Assembly: GCA_034428395.1 (NCBI GenBank)
Contig: DAOUHX010000424.1
Location: forward strand, 62,001 to 126,000
Length of the DNA: 64,000 bases
DNA from: Bin5 sp034428395
Lineage (GTDB): Bacteria > Chloroflexota > Anaerolineae > Caldilineales > Caldilineaceae
Direction: 5' to 3'
Each line of letters begins with the position of its first letter. Positions within the stretch are counted from its first letter, which is position 1. Shown piece by piece: positions 44,055-51,570 of this stretch. A program made the position numbers and the translations under genes. The notes beneath the pieces were generated by a model. That model saw only the letters and a list, made by a program, of their open reading frames with translations, was not told where the DNA came from and searched no databases.

Positions 44055-44864
44055 ATGTCCGCCCAGGAGCCCGGGTTAGGGCCAGGGATCATGTCAGCCA
44101 TCCGTAAACGCCTGCGACAACAGTACCGGCGGGCAAGACTATCGGTCAGAGAAGGCTCTGTTGTGCCTTCGGGCGCAGGAACCGGTCTAAGATTCCACGC
44201 CGCCGGCGACCCGCGTCGGGATGAACAGCCGCCCACCGTTTTGGTTCACGGTTACAAAGACGACGCGACCGTGTTCGCGCCGCTCGCCCGGCATCTGAGC
44301 GAGGTGGGCGTTCGCACATACGCTGTGACATTGGCGCCGAGCGATTGCAGCGTGCCCCTCGAGGTGCTGGCTCAACAGCTGAAGACCTACATCAGCAGCA
44401 ACTTCGCATACAACCAGCAGTTGAATTTTGTCGGTTTCAGCCTGGGTGGAATCGTGGCGCGCTACTACTTGCAGCGCATGGGGGGCCTGGAGCGGACCGG
44501 CCGCTTTCTTTCAGTAGCAACGCCCCATCGCGGCACGTGGGTCGCCTTCGCAAGCCGCCTGCCGGCCGCGCTGCAGTTGCGGCCCAACAGCGCCTTCCTG
44601 CGAGACCTAAACGCTGACGCCGAGCGTCTGGCGAGCATCAGTTTCTCTTCGATGTGGACACCGCTCGACCTGATGATTGTGCCGTCTTTCAACAGTCGAT
44701 TTCACGTGGGCGCGAACATGGCAGTTTGGACGCTTCAGCACCAGGGGCTGATTACCGGCCGTCGCGGCATCGGCGCCATCGCGAAAGTGTTGACCTCGAA
44801 CGATAGAGAGAGTCCTGGACTTGGCAGGTCTCCGCTGGATAGTGGGCTCATGATGAGCCGCTGA
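44055..44864 (+). CDS. Alpha/beta hydrolase, lipase-like
   Basis: A 269-residue hydrolase. TVLVHGYKDDATVF supplies the oxyanion-hole HG and GFSLGG the nucleophile elbow. ATPHRGTWVA follows the pattern of class 2 lipases. The late His may lie in NSRFHVGANMAVW, but the acid residue is not clear. An ATG at 44091 (MSAIRKRL) is an alternative start. No signal peptide is apparent, so a cytosolic carboxylesterase is the safest reading. Confidence 0.75.
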   Translation: MSAQEPGLGPGIMSAIRKRLRQQYRRARLSVREGSVVPSGAGTGLRFHAAGDPRRDEQPPTVLVHGYKDDATVFAPLARHLSEVGVRTYAVTLAPSDCSVPLEVLAQQLKTYISSNFAYNQQLNFVGFSLGGIVARYYLQRMGGLERTGRFLSVATPHRGTWVAFASRLPAALQLRPNSAFLRDLNADAERLASISFSSMWTPLDLMIVPSFNSRFHVGANMAVWTLQHQGLITGRRGIGAIAKVLTSNDRESPGLGRSPLDSGLMMSR

Positions 44865-44931
44865 ACAGGCCGCATGCCTGTGGGCGGTTGATTCGCCGGT
44901 GTTCCCCGGTCTTCCCACCGAAGCACGCCAC

Positions 44932-45594
44932 TCAACCCTTGGCCCCGGCCGCCTTTCGAAACGTCTGCATCAGCCGCTCGACTTTCACCGGATCACGCCG
45001 CCCGCGGGCCGACTCGACGCCGCTGCAAAGGTCGATACCGTCGGGCTGCACCGTGCCTACGGCTGCCGCGATGTTGTCCGGGCCGATCCCGCCTGCCAGG
45101 AAAACGGGAATGCTAACCTCCTGCATCAGCGTAGCGACCGCCTCCCAGTCTCCGACTTTACCGGTGCCGCCAAGGCGAGCAAAGCCTTCACTGGTGTCGA
45201 CCGTGTCCGCCAGGAGCGCGTCGGCGCCGGCGGCCTCGTACGCTTGCGGCGCGGCCTGGCCGGCCAAATTGGGCAGGTGGACCGTCTTCCAGATTGCGCA
45301 ATTCAGCGTTTTCTTCAGGTCGGCCACCAGTGAGGGCGGTTCCTGGCAATGAAGCTGGAGGGCGTAGGGCCGAAGAGTCCCGGCTACGGCGCGGGCGAAA
45401 GCGGCCCTCGGATTGCACAATAGGATGACATTGCGCACACCAGACGCCTCGGCGACCTGACGGGCCTGCTCCAGGCTCAGGCTGCGCTCGGACCAGTCGA
45501 CATCCACCAGGATGCCGCAGAAGTCGGCGCCGGCGCGTCCGGCGAGAAGCGCGTCTTCACGGTTCGTGGTCCCGCAGAGCTTGAGCAGTGTCAT
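44932..45594 (-). CDS. trpF: Phosphoribosylanthranilate isomerase
   Basis: A 220-residue TIM barrel that converts N-(5-phosphoribosyl)anthranilate to CdRP in tryptophan synthesis. The N-terminus LLKLCGTTNREDALLAGRAGADFCGILV contains the general-base Cys. QLHCQEPP, LLADT, VFLAGGIGPDNI and PDGIDLCSGVES (the catalytic Asp region and phosphate loop) all fit. It follows the beta-RFAP-synthase-like gene by 16 bases. No other trp gene is present in the window. Confidence 0.9.
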   Translation of the reverse strand: MTLLKLCGTTNREDALLAGRAGADFCGILVDVDWSERSLSLEQARQVAEASGVRNVILLCNPRAAFARAVAGTLRPYALQLHCQEPPSLVADLKKTLNCAIWKTVHLPNLAGQAAPQAYEAAGADALLADTVDTSEGFARLGGTGKVGDWEAVATLMQEVSIPVFLAGGIGPDNIAAAVGTVQPDGIDLCSGVESARGRRDPVKVERLMQTFRKAAGAKG

Positions 45595-45610
45595 CAGGTC
45601 AATTTCGCCG

Positions 45611-46681
45611 CTACTTGGGACGGGCGATTTCGGTTTCCCGCCTGGAACTTCCGCTGGCAGCAGCGCCCGCCTTCGCCTGGCCGGCCGGAATCAGCCTGTA
45701 TCCCTCGTTGTTCGCTCTCGTCAGAACTACCTCGTCCCCGCCCCTGGCAGAGAGCCATTCTCTCGCCTTCAAGCGCAAGCCCGACAGGTCGCGTCCAAAG
45801 GCATGGAGCGACGGTCCCCAACTGCTCATGCCTACGCCCACACCGCCGTTCACTCGCAGGAACTCGACACATTCAGGAATCAGAGGACCCTGAGTATTGA
45901 ATTCGAAGCGCTTGAAGCCGTAGCTCTGATATGCTTCCAACGCCGCGCCGAAAGCCGGCAAATCGGCCTCTACGAGCGCCGGCAGCATCTGCACAAGCAA
46001 AATGCGCGACATCTTCTCCACGTCCCGGGCTGCAATGGGGCATGCCTCTTCAAAGAGGTCCCGTTCCCGTTCGCCGCTCGCGCCCTCCCCGCGTGGAATT
46101 ACGATCAGCACGTCCCAGTCGGGAAAACTGTAACGCGCCAAGACCGGAGGCGGCGACACGCCAACGGATGCCGAAGAGGGTAAGTAGCCCTCCTTGCTGC
46201 CCCGCCCGCGACGGAAGCGATGACCGCCGTCGAGAACGAATCCCCCGGTCTCGATCGCGCCGACGCCGATCCCCGAGGTACCTCCACGCCCGACCAGCGC
46301 GGCAATTTCGGACGCGGGAGCCTTCCGCCCGTAGAGCGCACATATTGCTATCCCCGCGCCCACTAGGGTCTGTGAAGCGCTGCCGAGGCCGGAATGCGGC
46401 TTCGCACGCGCAAGGACTCTGACCGACGCGCCTGGCAATGCATACGACTCGCAGACCGCGCGCGCCGCCGCACACAGGCGGTCTTCGAAGTCCCGGTCCA
46501 TCGGGCAGGCAACCTCGACTGCGGGGCCTCGGCTGGCTGAAACTACTGTGCGCGGTTCTTCCAAGGCCAGGCCGATACCTCCGTCGATACGGCCCAGCCC
46601 GCCGTTCAGGTCGAGAAGGCCAAAGTGAAGCCGCGCGGGCGTCTGTATCGTAATCGGTCCCGTTACTTGCTTCGTTGACAC
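45611..46681 (-). CDS. GHMP-family protein resembling beta-RFAP synthase
   Basis: 356 residues with the N-terminus TPARLHFGLLDLNGGLGRIDGGIGLAL at 14-40, the GHMP phosphate loop PHSGLGSASQ at 95-104, and GRGGTSGIGVGAIETGGFVLDGGH at 131-154. This pattern matches beta-ribofuranosylaminobenzene 5'-phosphate synthase, which joins 4-hydroxybenzoate or p-aminobenzoate to PRPP in methanopterin synthesis. PRPP-derived substrate and position beside trpF are suggestive only. No other methanopterin genes lie here. A sugar-kinase-like GHMP enzyme is the alternative. Confidence 0.8.
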   Translation of the reverse strand: MSTKQVTGPITIQTPARLHFGLLDLNGGLGRIDGGIGLALEEPRTVVSASRGPAVEVACPMDRDFEDRLCAAARAVCESYALPGASVRVLARAKPHSGLGSASQTLVGAGIAICALYGRKAPASEIAALVGRGGTSGIGVGAIETGGFVLDGGHRFRRGRGSKEGYLPSSASVGVSPPPVLARYSFPDWDVLIVIPRGEGASGERERDLFEEACPIAARDVEKMSRILLVQMLPALVEADLPAFGAALEAYQSYGFKRFEFNTQGPLIPECVEFLRVNGGVGVGMSSWGPSLHAFGRDLSGLRLKAREWLSARGGDEVVLTRANNEGYRLIPAGQAKAGAAASGSSRRETEIARPK

Positions 46682-46715
46682 GGCTCTCGTTTAACTCCTG
46701 CCTCTCGACGCGAAT

Positions 46716-47462
46716 TCAGCTCAGGTCGCCGGACAGATGCATGATGATTGTAACCGCCGCAATCGCGGCGGTTTCAGCGCGCAGCAGGCGCGGTCCCATC
46801 GACACCGGCTGCCAGCCGGCCTCGATGGCCGTGCCGGCCTCTTCGTCGCTGATACCCCCTTCCGGACCGACGAGTAAGGATGCCGCCTTTGCGTCAGCAA
46901 ACCCGGTATCGATTCCGGGGGCGCTGCTTCCTGCGCTCTCCCAAGGCATCAGAAGGTGCCCGCTGCCCTGTTTCACGGCCTGACCCCAGCTTTGCGGCTC
47001 GGCCAGAACGGGCAACCGGCCGCGCCCGCTCTGCTCGGCCGCTTCCCGCAATATCGCGCGCCATCGATCGTGCTTTTTGGACAGAATCCCACGCGGACGT
47101 GCGACGGTTCGGCTGCTGATAACCGGCACAAAACGGCGCACTCCCAGTTCCGCCCCCTTTTGAAGGACCCACTCGAAGCTGTCTCGCTTCAGCGCGCACT
47201 GGAAGAGCGTCAACTCGACCTTCGGCTCGCTCTCCACCGGCGCCCTCGCCAGGACCAGGCCCGCGGCCCGCTGGCCGTCCAGGACCTCGATGCGGGTGTG
47301 AAAGGCCGCCCCGCTGTCGTCGAGCAAAGTGATCGTGTCCCCGGGAGAAAGTCGCAGGACGTTGCGAAGCTGGTGTGCCAGCGGCGCCAGGTCGATGTCG
47401 CCTTCGACCTCTAACGATTCGCCCTCGATGAAAAAGCGGTGGTGCGCCTTTTCAACCCCCAT
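46716..47462 (-). CDS. rsmE: 16S rRNA (uracil-1498-N3)-methyltransferase
   Basis: A 248-residue SPOUT-fold enzyme that methylates U1498 of 16S rRNA with SAM. RFFIEG near the start, LRLSPGDTITLLDDSG, ALKRDSFEWVLQKGAELGV, and the knot LLVGPEGGISDEE with LGxRILRxETA (here MGPRLLRAETAAI) are diagnostic. The ATG at 47460-47462 overlaps the end of prmA by 11 bases. prmA-rsmE pairing is common in bacteria. Confidence 0.95.
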   Translation of the reverse strand: MGVEKAHHRFFIEGESLEVEGDIDLAPLAHQLRNVLRLSPGDTITLLDDSGAAFHTRIEVLDGQRAAGLVLARAPVESEPKVELTLFQCALKRDSFEWVLQKGAELGVRRFVPVISSRTVARPRGILSKKHDRWRAILREAAEQSGRGRLPVLAEPQSWGQAVKQGSGHLLMPWESAGSSAPGIDTGFADAKAASLLVGPEGGISDEEAGTAIEAGWQPVSMGPRLLRAETAAIAAVTIIMHLSGDLS

Positions 47463-48444
47463 TTTCCCGTTCCCCTCTGCAGTCGCGCATGACCAGCGCC
47501 ACCCAGTCTCCCTCTTGCAGCCGGTCGACCTCGCGCAGGCCATGCCGTGCGGCTGCCGATTGTACGATTCCGACCCTGTCTTCCAGGATTCCTGACAGAA
47601 TCAGGTGCCCTCCGGGCGCAAGCGGCTCACACAACGGCACGTTCCCGTATTCACCATCCAGCAGGCCGACCAGGACTTCAGCGAGGATATTGGCCACGAT
47701 TAGAGGGAAACGACCGGATTGCCCGGGCGGTACGCTTGCCTGTTCAACCCGCATTGTCTCGCCGGAACAGGGAATCGCGTTGCGCCCGGCGTTGTCGCGC
47801 GCCGCGCGTACTGCCAACGGATCGATATCGGTCGCCCAGACCGGCCGCGCGCCCAGCCGGGCCGCCGTGATGGCAAGAACGCCGCTTCCCGTGCCAACAT
47901 CCAGTACGGGCTCGTTAGGTCGGACCTTATCTTCGAGCGCAGCCACGCAGAGTCGCGTCGTCGGGTGCAGACCCGTGCCAAACGCCATGCCCGGTTCCAG
48001 ACGGACCACCAGTTCACCGGGCCGTATTTCAGGCGTCTCCCAAGCCGGCGACAGCAGAACGCGCCTCCCGATACGCAGGGGCTTAAAGTGCTTCTTCCAG
48101 GCATGCGCCCAGTCTTCCTCGCTCATGCGGCGCAGCGAAGGCTCAGGCATGGGATAGAGCAGACGCAGATGCCACAGCCCCTCTTCAATTCTGGACTGTA
48201 TTCGCCGGCCTCGTACACCGGGCTTGAGATAGGTCTTGACAACGTGACGAAACTGGCCTGATCCAAGCCTGCCGCAACCGTCGTGAGGGGTAGACTCTAT
48301 GACGGCCCCTCCACCTGATGCTTCGCCGGCCCGGCTGTCCTCGACCCAGTCGCCGCCGTTGAAGCGATTGAATAGTTCGGCGACCGCCTCGGCCGCCTCG
48401 CCGTCAGCTTCGACCGCGATCTCTAATAGCTCGTCGGATTCCAT
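47452..48444 (-). CDS. prmA: Ribosomal protein L11 methyltransferase
   Basis: A 330-residue class I SAM methyltransferase that trimethylates L11. The N-terminal substrate domain ends at WAHAWKKHFKPLRIG, then GMAFGTGLHPTTRLC (153-166), and the SAM loop VLDVGTGSGVLAI at 180-192. IVANILAEVL with the NI/A-type motif follows. It heads the run prmA-rsmE-GHMP-trpF on the minus strand. The GHMP and trpF genes may simply be read through. Confidence 0.95.
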   Translation of the reverse strand: MESDELLEIAVEADGEAAEAVAELFNRFNGGDWVEDSRAGEASGGGAVIESTPHDGCGRLGSGQFRHVVKTYLKPGVRGRRIQSRIEEGLWHLRLLYPMPEPSLRRMSEEDWAHAWKKHFKPLRIGRRVLLSPAWETPEIRPGELVVRLEPGMAFGTGLHPTTRLCVAALEDKVRPNEPVLDVGTGSGVLAITAARLGARPVWATDIDPLAVRAARDNAGRNAIPCSGETMRVEQASVPPGQSGRFPLIVANILAEVLVGLLDGEYGNVPLCEPLAPGGHLILSGILEDRVGIVQSAAARHGLREVDRLQEGDWVALVMRDCRGERENGG

Positions 48445-48550
48445 GGCGATTCAGTGGTAATCCACGGGATTTCTCGGCGCGATGGCACTTGCGATATACT
48501 TCGGCGCCGTGCGTCAGTCGATTTCGCTTTCGAACTGAATACTACACCCG

Positions 48551-49459
48551 ATGTCATTGCCTGCGCGTTCTTACTTCAACCTCGCCCTTTGCATTCTGCT
48601 CTGGGCTTCAATCCCCGTCGCCTCGAAAACGATCCTGGCAGAACTGGACAACTTGCAGATGCTCTTCTGGAGCACGGTCTTCTCGGTCCTGGCGCTGGCG
48701 GCCCTCGTGGTCGGGCAGGGGAAGATCTCCACTCTCAAGAGCTACGGTCTTTCCGGCATCTTGAGCCTCGGCTGGCTGGGCTTTCTTGGCGCCTTTCTAT
48801 ACTACATTCTTCTCTACGGCGCCTTTGCTCGAACTTCGGCGGCCGAGGGGTTCATTCTGGCTTACACGTGGCCGATCATGGTTTCGGTGCTGGCGGTACC
48901 GCTTCTGGGCGAACGCCTCACCGTGGCCAGGATTCTGGCGGTTGCGACCAGCTTTTTCGGGGTCGTGGTGATTGTTACGCGCGGCCGATTTGTGGAGTTG
49001 AGCGTTACAAGCCTTCCGGGAAATCTGATGGCTTTATGCGGAGCATTCGTCTTCGCGCTGTTCTCAATACAGGGAAAACGGGTAGGCTATGACCTGACGG
49101 TCGCCGCATTTGTATACTTCGTTGCCGCACTGTTCTGCTCTGGGGTCGCGATGGCTTTCGTCGGGTTCACAACTCTGCCCCCGCTTCACATTTGGGGATG
49201 GATCCTTTATAACGGCCTGCTCGTGAACGGGATCAGCTACCTGTTCTGGTTTAAGGCGCTGCAACACGCCGACACGTTTGTAGTCTCAAACCTGCTTTAC
49301 CTAACGCCGGCACTTTCGCTCCTGTTCGTCCGCCTGTTCCTCGACGAGCCAACGCACCTGTCAGCCCTGCTCGGTTTGCTCTTGATTGTTGCCGGAATCC
49401 TGCTGCAGTCCTGGAAGAAGATCCTGGGCCCTGCCCTCGGCAAGGATCCCCTAGACTGA
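48551..49459 (+). CDS. EamA/DMT-family transporter
   Basis: A 302-residue inner-membrane protein with ten predicted helices in two EamA repeats. The first is ARSYFNLALCILLWASIPVASKTILAEL. The second begins near LPGNLMALCGAFVFALFSIQGKRVG. FILAYTWPIMVSVLAVPLLGERLTVARI is a typical helix-loop of the family. It exports or imports small metabolites; substrate unknown. It is divergent from prmA and convergent with dnaJ. Confidence 0.9.
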   Translation: MSLPARSYFNLALCILLWASIPVASKTILAELDNLQMLFWSTVFSVLALAALVVGQGKISTLKSYGLSGILSLGWLGFLGAFLYYILLYGAFARTSAAEGFILAYTWPIMVSVLAVPLLGERLTVARILAVATSFFGVVVIVTRGRFVELSVTSLPGNLMALCGAFVFALFSIQGKRVGYDLTVAAFVYFVAALFCSGVAMAFVGFTTLPPLHIWGWILYNGLLVNGISYLFWFKALQHADTFVVSNLLYLTPALSLLFVRLFLDEPTHLSALLGLLLIVAGILLQSWKKILGPALGKDPLD

Positions 49460-49491
49460 GCGTGTGAAGATCTGAAAGAGGAATTGCAGGG

Positions 49492-50616
49492 TTAGTCGGG
49501 GCGCAGAATGCGGTCGAAAAAGCCGCGCCTCGGTTCGTGGACCTCCTCGCCCAGGCTCTCGGCAAGCTGGCGAAACAACATCTCCTGCTCTTCGGTCAGA
49601 TCGGTTGGCGTCAGAAGGCGCACGGTAACGATCAGGTCCCCCCGGCCGCTGCGCTGGAGCCGCGGGATTCCAATCCCTGCCTTGTGGAATCTCTTGCCGG
49701 TCTGTGTGCCTGCCGGGATGTCGAGGACGAAAGACTCCCCTTCCAGCGTTGGAATATCCACCGATGCGCCAAGCGTAGCCTGCGCGACGCTCAAAGGCAG
49801 CTCCATGTGGAGATCAAACTCGTCGCGGGCGAAAACCGGGTGGTCCTGCACGCCGATCAGGACATATAGATTGCCGCGCGGACCGCCAAGCGAGCCGGCC
49901 TCTCCTTCCCCGGCCAGCCTGATGCGCGTGCCTTCATCAACGCCGGCAGGCACGTTTACCTTTATCTTTCGGGTCACGCGCGTGCGCTTGCGTCCTCGAC
50001 ACACGTTGCAAACGGTGGCGATAACCTCGCCCTCTCCATTGCAGCGTGGGCAGGCCGCGGCGGTCACGATCGTTCCGAAAAGGGGGCTCTGCTGCCGACG
50101 TTGCACCTCGCCGCTTCCGCCGCAGGTGGGACATCTCTCGGGAGTTGTCCCCGGCTCCGCGCCGCTGCCACCGCAGGACTCGCACTCCTCCATGCGAGGC
50201 ACTTCAATTTCCTTCTCCGTGCCGAACGCGGCGTCTTCGAAACTTAGAGAAATGTCGACGCGCAGATCCGCGCCGCGCCGCGGGGCCCGGCGACTGGTCC
50301 GACCCATGCCGCCAAAACCGCCGAAAAACTCCTCGAAGATGCTGCCGAGGTCGCCAAAGCCCTGGCCGAAGTCGCTGAATCCACCCGACCCGCCCAGGCC
50401 GGAATGGCCGAAGCGGTCATAAACGGCCCGCTTCTGAGGATCGTTTAGAACCTGGTATGCCTCGTTGATCTCCTTGAACTTGCTCTCGGCTTCGGCATCG
50501 GAGTTGACGTCGGGGTGATACTGCTGGGCAAGTTTACGGAAGGCCTGCTTGAGCGTACGTTCGTCCGCGCCTCGGTCCACACCGAGAACCTCGTAGTAGT
50601 CACGCTTCTCGCTCAT
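49492..50616 (-). CDS. dnaJ: Chaperone protein DnaJ
   Basis: A 374-residue Hsp40 with J domain (HPDVN at about 36-40), Gly/Phe-rich linker (GGSGGFSDFGQGFGDLG), and four zinc-binding repeats: CESCGGSG, CPTCGGSG, CPRCNGEG and CNVCRGRK. The last departs from CxxCxGxG at its end. The substrate-binding C-terminal domain follows. It stimulates DnaK ATPase. It is downstream of coaE and a small membrane protein gene, separate from any grpE or dnaK in the window. Confidence 0.97.
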   Translation of the reverse strand: MSEKRDYYEVLGVDRGADERTLKQAFRKLAQQYHPDVNSDAEAESKFKEINEAYQVLNDPQKRAVYDRFGHSGLGGSGGFSDFGQGFGDLGSIFEEFFGGFGGMGRTSRRAPRRGADLRVDISLSFEDAAFGTEKEIEVPRMEECESCGGSGAEPGTTPERCPTCGGSGEVQRRQQSPLFGTIVTAAACPRCNGEGEVIATVCNVCRGRKRTRVTRKIKVNVPAGVDEGTRIRLAGEGEAGSLGGPRGNLYVLIGVQDHPVFARDEFDLHMELPLSVAQATLGASVDIPTLEGESFVLDIPAGTQTGKRFHKAGIGIPRLQRSGRGDLIVTVRLLTPTDLTEEQEMLFRQLAESLGEEVHEPRRGFFDRILRPD

Positions 50617-50622
50617 GAATTG

Positions 50623-50856
50623 CTATTCCCAACTGATGATCCATGCGCAAAGGCCGGCCAGCCCTACCGTCGCGCCGATGAGTGCTGCCCACTGCCCACC
50701 ACCAAATCCCACATCGCGAGCACTGTAGACAAGAATTGCAACAAAACCGACAGCAAGAACTATCCAGTTGGATATTGTCGTATGCTCGACCCAGAACCGT
50801 CTCAGAAAATCCATCTGACGTGGCAATTCGCCTAGAATCTTGGCTTCTGCGCGCAT
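50623..50856 (-). CDS. Small membrane protein between coaE and dnaJ, function unknown
   Basis: 77 residues from the ATG at 50854-50856 (shorter ATG at 50812-50814). Two helices, NWIVLAVGFVAILVYSA and WAALIGATVGLAGLCAWII. It starts 7 bases after coaE ends and stops 6 bases before dnaJ begins, so it is likely cotranslated with them. No family recognised. Confidence 0.55.
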   Translation of the reverse strand: MRAEAKILGELPRQMDFLRRFWVEHTTISNWIVLAVGFVAILVYSARDVGFGGGQWAALIGATVGLAGLCAWIISWE

Positions 50857-50863
50857 GACCGTC

Positions 50864-51496
50864 CTAGCGCGCAAGCGTCGTCATTCTGCGCGGGTAGCGC
50901 CTCTTCAGATCGTCCCAGATGGCGTCGAGTTGGGCGTGCAGCTCTGTCAGCGTGCCGTCGTTGTCGATGACACGGTCGGCCTGGTTCACCTTGGCGGCCT
51001 GGGGCGGCTGCAAATCTATCATGCGGCGGGCGTCGGTCTCCTCCATTTTGCGCATCTCGAGCAACCGTCGGAACTGTGTGGCGAAACTGGAAGTGACGAC
51101 CCATATCTCATCGCAGAGCGTCGACATCAACCCGGCCTCCAACAGTTTGATCGCTTCGAGGATGATCACGGGGGAGTCGTTGTCGGCGATTTCCTGCTTC
51201 CCCAGCTCGAAAATCTTGGGGTGGACGATCTTTTCGAGTCGGCCGAGGTCCAGCGGATTGGAGAAGACGATCTTGCCCAGCTTCTTGCGATCAATCGTGC
51301 CGTCCTCCCTTAGAATCCCTTTGCCGAAGGCGCGCACCACCGCATCGTAGGCCGGTCCCCCAGGCTCTATCACGCGGTGGCCCAGTTTGTCGGCATCGAT
51401 GATCGTCGCACACTTCTCAATCAGGTAGTTGAGAATCGTGCTCTTGCCCGTAGCGATGTTCCCAGTTAGCCCGATGACCAGTGATCTGCGCGCCAT
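50864..51496 (-). CDS. coaE: Dephospho-CoA kinase
   Basis: A 210-residue P-loop kinase that phosphorylates dephospho-CoA, the last CoA biosynthesis step. GLTGNIATGKST is the Walker A near residues 9-20. IDADKLGHRVIEPGGPAYDAVVRAFG and RKKLGKIVFSNPLDLGRLEKIVHP are family blocks. VIDNDGTLTELHAQLDAIW closes it. It lies 75 bases after the ABC-F gene on the same strand. Confidence 0.95.
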   Translation of the reverse strand: MARRSLVIGLTGNIATGKSTILNYLIEKCATIIDADKLGHRVIEPGGPAYDAVVRAFGKGILREDGTIDRKKLGKIVFSNPLDLGRLEKIVHPKIFELGKQEIADNDSPVIILEAIKLLEAGLMSTLCDEIWVVTSSFATQFRRLLEMRKMEETDARRMIDLQPPQAAKVNQADRVIDNDGTLTELHAQLDAIWDDLKRRYPRRMTTLAR

Positions 51497-51570
51497 CTCG
51501 AAAGTCCTTCTCCTATGGTGAATGCCGCCCGCCCTATTTTAGCCGAAGGAGTCGCCTGCTGACAAGCCCG

